18,611 nt of DNA from JBBQZU01 sp038207425. Its GTDB lineage: Bacteria > Bacteroidota > Bacteroidia > Flavobacteriales_D > Cryomorphaceae. The translations under genes and the position numbers were made by a program. The notes beneath the pieces are model-generated. The model was not told where the DNA came from and searched no databases. It saw only the letters and a list, made by a program, of their open reading frames with translations. The stretch covers positions 1 through 18,611 of the forward strand of contig JBBQZU010000043.1 of assembly GCA_038207425.1 (NCBI GenBank). Direction: 5' to 3'. Positions within the stretch are counted from its first letter, which is position 1. Each line of letters begins with the position of its first letter. Of the stretch, positions 14,769-18,611 are shown piece after piece.

Positions 14769-14847
14769 CTTTCACAGGTGGTTTGTCTACTTCTTCCAAT
14801 TGAAGTATTTCTGGTCCACTATATATTTTTTTAATAAAAGCTTTCAT
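14674..14847 (-). pseudogene. MDR-family alcohol/quinone oxidoreductase, 5' fragment
   Basis: From the ATG at 14847 the frame reads MKAFIKKIYSGPEILQLEEV, then DKPPVKDDQILVKVIGNSANPADWHIL before it falls apart; a stop follows at 14674-14676. This is the N-terminus of zinc-independent medium-chain dehydrogenases (quinone oxidoreductase type: MKA...GPE.L.L.EV..P...D..VLVKV.....NP.DWHI). About 47 residues are recognisable, after which the frame overlaps the glycosyltransferase fragment. Too short to encode an enzyme. Confidence 0.65.
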
Positions 14848-14896
14848 AGTGCTGGTTTGATTTAATTTCCCGGTTTGATTTGTTTTACCGCTACCA

Positions 14897-14909
14897 TCAG
14901 ACAGTCTGA
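14897..14909. promoter_or_regulatory. Palindromic operator-like site TCAGACAGTCTGA
   Basis: A perfect 13-bp inverted repeat (TCAGAC-A-GTCTGA) about 50 bp before the start of the oxidoreductase fragment. TetR-type repressors often bind such CAGAC/GTCTG palindromes upstream of oxidoreductase genes. No regulator gene remains nearby, so this would be a relic operator. Confidence 0.35.
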
Positions 14910-15022
14910 AGATTCAAAATCCCTTCATGAGTAAAAGGCGAATTTGTTTTGGTATAGATAGATGTCCATATACTTTATCCAAATGAACAAGCTTACCGAC
15001 AGTTCTCTATTTTCAGCCTAGT

Positions 15023-15241
15023 TCAAGTGGCCATTTTCACTGCTACGCCAAGGGGCTCAAGATTATCTTCCAAATAATGGGTAAATGTTGATGCGGAGAT
15101 CAAATGTGTGATTGCCTCCAATCCAGAAGGGCTCATGAATTCCTTCAAGAATATTTTGCCCTTGAGCTGATTTGTCTGCAGCGCACCAATGGCAACTGTT
15201 GCCATAGCGATGCCCACAAATGGGTTAAACCGCTGTGCCAA
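15023..15241 (-). CDS. Unrecognised small open frame, doubtful
   Basis: 72 codons from a TTG, or shorter from internal ATGs; the frame stays open upstream to about 15320. I recognise no family. The opposite strand is also open in this stretch (15189-15404), so coding on either strand is uncertain. It could be a remnant of a longer gene. The rest of 14910-15372 holds only the hairpin and the promoter listed separately. Confidence 0.2.
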   Translation of the reverse strand: MAQRFNPFVGIAMATVAIGALQTNQLKGKIFLKEFMSPSGLEAITHLISASTFTHYLEDNLEPLGVAVKMAT

Positions 15242-15269
15242 TACCCATGGTAAGGTGCATGGGTATTGG
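15238..15269. repeat. Perfect 12-bp inverted repeat, 8-bp loop
   Basis: CCAATACCCATG (15238-15249) and CATGGGTATTGG (15258-15269) are exact inverted copies; GTG/CAC outside can extend the stem across one bulged base. No T-run follows. It could act as a terminator or a protein-binding dyad ahead of the DUF808 gene. Confidence 0.6.
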
Positions 15270-15342
15270 TCACCGTTTTCGGAGTCAATCGTCGTGATTG
15301 ATATTAAAATAGGCGATAAGAAACCGTACGTAAATCATTCGG

Positions 15343-15350
15343 TATATTTG
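15343..15350 (+). promoter_or_regulatory. Bacteroidota -7 box (TATATTTG) before DUF808 gene
   Basis: Exact TAnnTTTG, 22 bp before the ATG at 15373. No clear -33 element at the usual distance. Confidence 0.5.
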
Positions 15351-15372
15351 CCGGAAAATTTAAAACAGAACA

Positions 15373-16254
15373 ATGGCTTCGGGGTTTTTTGCAATACTAG
15401 ATGACATCGCCGCTCTGATGGACGATGTGGCCGTGATGAGCAAGGTGGCAGCAAAGAAAACTGCGGGTATACTCGGCGATGATCTTGCCGTAAATGCCGA
15501 AAAGGCATCGGGATTTTCCTCGAGCCGCGAAATACCTGTTTTGTGGGCGATTACCAAAGGGTCATTTCTCAACAAACTCATCATCCTTCCCGTAGCCTTT
15601 TTGCTCAGTGCCTTTTTACCCTGGTCGGTCACAATAATTCTCTTACTGGGAGCATTCTATTTGGGGTACGAAGGAGCCGAAAAAATTTATCATTTCTTCG
15701 TGCCTCATCAAAACTCAAAACACGAAGAGCTTAAAGCAGCTTCGAGTCCGGAAGAAATCCTGGCAGTAGAAAAGGAAAGGATAAAATCTGCTATCATTAC
15801 GGACTTTATTTTATCTGTAGAAATTGTAATCATTGCGCTTGGTACTGTTGTAGAAGCGCCACTCACGACTCAGATAGCTGTGGTATCTGTTATTGCACTT
15901 CTCGCCACTATTGGCGTTTATGGCATTGTGGCACTCATCGTGCGGATGGACGAAATGGGCTATAGGCTTATTGCATCAAGCAAGCACAAGAAAAGCCTGA
16001 TAGCCCGTTTTGGCATGTTGCTCGTAAAGGCGCTTCCCAAGATTGTTAAGAGCATGAGTGTGATCGGCACCCTTGCCCTAATTCTGGTGGCTGGAGGGAT
16101 TTTTGTTCACAACATCGCTTTTTTCCATCATTTCCTTCCTGGTGTTCCTTCGTTGGTTGTAGAGTTCGGCGTAGGACTTGTAATTGGTTTTATCTGCTTA
16201 CTGTCGGTAATGGCTTTTCAGAAATTGAAGAAGGCTTTTGTTTCCTCAAAATAG
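15373..16254 (+). CDS. yedI: DUF808 inner-membrane protein (YedI-like)
   Basis: 293 residues, the usual length of the DUF808 family. The N-terminal signature is strong: FAILDDIAALMDDVAVMSKVAAKKTAGILGDDLA-type sequence (residues 6-39), then REIPVLWAITKGS. Hydrophobic segments at about 69-98 (possibly two helices), 139-159, 166-191, 227-248 and 260-283 make it a multi-pass inner-membrane protein, with a charged loop at 110-138. Function of the family is not established. The gene is intact, monocistronic, and has a good -7 box, so it is a living gene between decayed neighbours. Confidence 0.92.
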   Translation: MASGFFAILDDIAALMDDVAVMSKVAAKKTAGILGDDLAVNAEKASGFSSSREIPVLWAITKGSFLNKLIILPVAFLLSAFLPWSVTIILLLGAFYLGYEGAEKIYHFFVPHQNSKHEELKAASSPEEILAVEKERIKSAIITDFILSVEIVIIALGTVVEAPLTTQIAVVSVIALLATIGVYGIVALIVRMDEMGYRLIASSKHKKSLIARFGMLLVKALPKIVKSMSVIGTLALILVAGGIFVHNIAFFHHFLPGVPSLVVEFGVGLVIGFICLLSVMAFQKLKKAFVSSK

Positions 16255-16640
16255 AGCGCATCAATCACAGCCAAAATGGGGTGTACGTGTGGCAAGTTAC
16301 CGATATAGAAATAGCAATTTAAGGTGCGTTTTTTTTATTGCGTTTGCATAATGGAGTTTAGCTTCTTTCAAACTTCCTAAAACGTTTTTCCGGACGTTAT
16401 TCTTGGCTGAATACCGAAGCATGTGCTCATTACTTTGAAAATTGCCTTCAAGGCACCTTTCCCAATATTCAAATAAGTCGAAAAACCAAAGATTGCACAT
16501 GATGGATATCACACTAAACCCTTCCAAAAAGCCGCTCTACGCATTCTAAACTAGCCAAAATTTTGATCAGACAACTGCACGTGTTTCATTCAACATGCCA
16601 GAGCCAATTCTATTATTGAACGCTGCTGTTTCTGAGAAAT
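16255..16640. other. Gene-free stretch after DUF808
   Basis: A minus-strand open frame of 76 codons (16297-16527) has no recognisable motif and no promoter, and I do not call it. The remainder is AT-rich and unremarkable up to IS end copy 4. Confidence 0.35.
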
Positions 16641-16649
16641 CATACCATT

Positions 16650-16835
16650 AAGTAGACTCTAAATAGCCTTAAAAGGACTTTTATATTACTTCTAAGCCAT
16701 GCAAACGCACTCTGGAATTTGTGGTGGCAAAACCGCGAATTTTATCTGGTGTGGGCAAATTGATGAAAATTGGGTCGATGTTGGGCTTGAAGTGAAGAGA
16801 AATCGGGTTTATATGAAGGTTGTGCAACTGATAGT
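16650..16835 (+). pseudogene. IS1182-like transposase 3' end, copy 4
   Basis: Plus-strand frame reads LKRTFILLLSHANALWN, then LWWQNREFYLVWAN and TGA at 16761-16763: the same C-terminal tail as copies 1 and 2. The non-coding IS end continues to GTTGTGCAAC (16820-16829) and then, after seven different bases, GCTGTTA (16837-16843), as in copy 2. Upstream homology is lost before about 16640 and contains a stop. Orientation is opposite to copies 1 and 2. Confidence 0.72.
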
Positions 16836-16876
16836 GCTGTTAGCTGCTTGTTTGCTCTCGCCATGAAGACGTGTCC

Positions 16877-16897
16877 TTGATATCAGCACGAAAATTT
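16877..16897 (+). repeat. 21-bp direct repeat, left copy
   Basis: TTGATATCAGCACG followed by AAAATTT; matches 17658-17678 in 19 of 21 positions. The two copies are 781 bp apart and bracket the SHOCT gene exactly, 19 bp beyond its last stop and 113 bp before its start. Confidence 0.65.
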
Positions 16898-16915
16898 GTT
16901 CAATGTGATTTACAT

Positions 16916-17545
16916 TCATTGGTTTGTCGGTAAGATTTCATTCCCTGTTGAAAGAAATTTTTTCTTTTCGTTTTCAAATTCTTCCTTTGTCAAAACGCCT
17001 TTTTCAAGAAGAGAATTTAATTTTTCAAGTTCTTCTACTCGGCTCAGTGGTCTCACCACTTGCGTTTATACTGTCAGCATTTTATAACCATTTGCAACAA
17101 ATGTTTTAAAGTCAGCAATACCTCTCAAATACGAAAGGTCGTTGTCGTGGTTAATTTTCTCAAAGTTATTGAAACCGTCTTGAATTGCCTTTGTTATATG
17201 GTTTAAAGAATTTTCTCCATTCTTTTTTAGAGAGTAAAGTTGTGAAAGTTTAAAATTTGTATTTGGTGCTTTGTCTGAATAAGTCAATGCCAAATTAAAT
17301 TTTTCAATGGCTTCGTCAATTTTCCCGTCTTTAAACAGTTTGTTTCCTTCACTTATCAACTTTGTCATAGTGGGAGATACTTGCTTTACTGTGACTTTTT
17401 TGACAGATGCCAATGCAACTATTAATCCTACTAGAGGAGATAAGAATATTGACAACAAGAAAGCGGACCAAAATCCAATCTTTCTTGAGTTACCAATATA
17501 ACCTGACACGAAACTGAATATTATCCAACCAAAAAAATACACCAT
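16916..17545 (-). pseudogene. Membrane TPR-like/SHOCT protein split by one in-frame stop
   Basis: The frame from ATG 17545 encodes two transmembrane segments (about 3-20 and 24-46), a TPR-like helical domain (about 58-140: ISEGNKLFKDGKIDEAIEKF and following repeats) and ends at TAA 17066-17068 after 159 residues. In the same frame, without any shift, another 49 codons follow to TGA at 16916. They contain RVEELEKLNSLLEKGVLTKEE and FENEKKKFL, a clear SHOCT domain, which normally forms the C-terminus of such proteins. The original gene was therefore 209 codons plus stop with one codon changed to TAA, or the stop is read through. The first 159 residues may still be made. The gene is A-rich, stands alone, and is bracketed by 21-bp direct repeats. 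Confidence 0.7.
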
Positions 17546-17657
17546 ATTGTTTCGCTTTTTTATTTCGTTTACTCAGTAAAGTTTTTCAGCTCATCATTTT
17601 TAGGTTGTCGAATTTATATTTATTGTCCGTCAGTTTTAAATTGCTTGTCAAAAAAAA

Positions 17658-17678
17658 TTGATGTCAGCACGAAAGTTT
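17658..17678 (+). repeat. 21-bp direct repeat, right copy
   Basis: TTGATGTCAGCACG followed by AAAGTTT, partner of 16877-16897 (19/21). It lies 113 bp before the start of the SHOCT gene. The rest of 17546-17938 holds a minus-strand open frame (17737-17964) that overlaps the ppsA end and has no supporting motif. Confidence 0.65.
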
Positions 17679-17938
17679 CGAGTTAACACTGTCCCTATAA
17701 CATGCAGCCCACTTTAGTTCGTCTTAAAGCTCCTGCTCATCCGCCCGAATTTACCTGATTAATTTTGGAAAAAACCAAATGTCCAATATTTTTCAAAAAT
17801 GGGACTGCGGCGATTGCTGTGCATAGCGGGCACAAATCCATTGGTAAAATCCTAAAATCCCACTTCGAGAAGCTTTGATGTAAAATCAGAAAATGCAAAT
17901 CAAGTACATCTTCACAAATCCCCCCTTCTATCTCCAAA

Positions 17939-18611
17939 TCATTTTTTCCCAACTCCATCAACACCTGCTCGGGACATTTCCCCTTCTAGGCTGCTGATGG
18001 CCCGCACGGTTTTCAATATAGAGTCCGGTGTAACGGAGATAGAGTCAATACCCTCCCGCACCAAAAACTCGGCAAAGTCAGGGAAATCTGACGGGCCCTG
18101 TCCGCAGATGCCCACCTTTACGCCCTTAGATTTGGCTGTTTTTATGAGACTGCTTATCATCATCTTCACGGCTTCGTTGCGCTCATCATAGAGGTGCGCC
18201 ACGAGGCTGGAGTCGCGGTCGAGGCCGAGGGTGAGCTGGGTAAGATCGTTCGACCCAATGGAAAAACCATCGATGTGCTCGGCAAATTCGGCAGCGAGCA
18301 AAATGTTGGAAGGCAGCTCGGCCATGAGGTACACCTTCAGCCCGTTTTCGCCGCGTACGAGTCCAAATTCAGCCATCGTTTCCAGCACGCGCTGCATCTC
18401 GCCAGGGGTGCGGCAGAAGGGAATCATCACAATCACATTGTCCAGCCCAAACTCTTCGCGCACCTTCTTAATGGCCGCGCATTCCATCCCGAAGGCCTCT
18501 TTGTATGCATCGGAGTAGTAGCGGGAAGCGCCGCGCCAGCCTATCATGGGATTCTCTTCCACCGGCTCAAAATATTTGCCGCCGAGCAGATTCATATACT
18601 CATTCGACTTA
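17939..18611 (-). CDS. ppsA: Phosphoenolpyruvate synthase, C-terminal part
   Basis: Converts pyruvate, ATP and water to PEP, AMP and phosphate (gluconeogenesis). Only the C-terminal PEP-utilising TIM-barrel domain is in the window; the frame is open to the edge (KSNEYMNLLGG), so the ATG at 18595 is internal. Family motifs: EENPMIGWRGASRY near the cut, IPFCRTPGEMQRV, GSNDLTQLTLGLDRDS, and GICGQGPSDFP with the catalytic Cys. The closing residues ISVTPDSILKTV match the end of the family; the tail after that is short and normal. The combination ENPMIGWRG plus GICGQ-PSD separates PEP synthase from pyruvate phosphate dikinase and from enzyme I of the PTS. Confidence 0.93.
   Translation of the reverse strand, partial: KSNEYMNLLGGKYFEPVEENPMIGWRGASRYYSDAYKEAFGMECAAIKKVREEFGLDNVIVMIPFCRTPGEMQRVLETMAEFGLVRGENGLKVYLMAELPSNILLAAEFAEHIDGFSIGSNDLTQLTLGLDRDSSLVAHLYDERNEAVKMMISSLIKTAKSKGVKVGICGQGPSDFPDFAEFLVREGIDSISVTPDSILKTVRAISSLEGEMSRAGVDGVGKK

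Noticed and set aside
16297..16527. 76-codon minus-strand open frame after DUF808
   Set aside because: No family recognised and no promoter or partner; length is within chance for AT-rich DNA.
17737..17964. 75-codon minus-strand open frame overlapping the ppsA end
   Set aside because: Starts inside ppsA in another frame and shows no domain.
1..18611. CRISPR array, tRNA or rRNA gene, phage genes
   Set aside because: No regularly spaced repeats, no cloverleaf with a usable anticodon arm, no ribosomal RNA sequence and no phage structural or integrase gene were seen.

Overview
The window looks like a chromosome segment of a member of the Bacteroidota. It carries a secreted protein with a type IX secretion C-terminal sorting domain, several Bacteroidota-style start regions with TAnnTTTG -7 boxes, and no strong Shine-Dalgarno sequences. 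The remaining genes (DUF808, YjgR-type HerA-like ATPase, mixed-substrate-type PFK, Fer4_19-CDGSH protein) fit but do not fix a genus.

Left part (1-5950) is a graveyard of mobile DNA with a few islands of sense. It opens with the 3' part of a D-lactate dehydrogenase cut by the window edge. Two decayed copies of an IS1182-like transposase end follow on the minus strand. The first abuts the 3' end of a group II intron and carries a 24-bp in-frame REP-like insertion. The second abuts a 148-bp MITE-like element that in turn abuts a decayed IS4-type transposase. Between them sits a complete A-rich cupin gene. Next come an intact T9SS-exported beta-propeller-like protein, a frameshifted leftover of another T9SS sorting domain on the opposite strand, and the 3' part of a metallophosphoesterase gene.

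The core (6014-14100) is dense, richer in GC and intact. Two lipoprotein-plus-enzyme pairs converge: a His-rich lipoprotein and 6-phosphofructokinase on plus, and an Asp-rich lipoprotein and an L-lactate/malate-dehydrogenase-like enzyme on minus, with 5 bp between the two stop codons. Then follow an MFS exporter, a patatin-like phospholipase, an LPP20-like lipoprotein, a HerA/YjgR-like ATPase and an iron-sulfur CDGSH protein.

The right part (14100-18611) is mosaic again. It has a third IS end, a glycosyltransferase 3' end fused out of frame to an alcohol dehydrogenase 5' end, an intact DUF808 membrane protein, a fourth IS end, and a TPR-like/SHOCT gene split by one in-frame stop and flanked by 21-bp direct repeats. 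The window ends inside a phosphoenolpyruvate synthase gene on minus. The IS ends at both sides are in opposite orientations and enclose the core.

Four genes belong to central carbon metabolism (D-LDH, PFK, L-LDH-like, PEP synthase), which hints at a fermentative or facultative lifestyle but does not prove it. I see no CRISPR array, tRNA, rRNA or defence system. The most unusual items are the PFK and LDH specificity residues, the lipoprotein-enzyme pairing, and the nested mobile-element debris.
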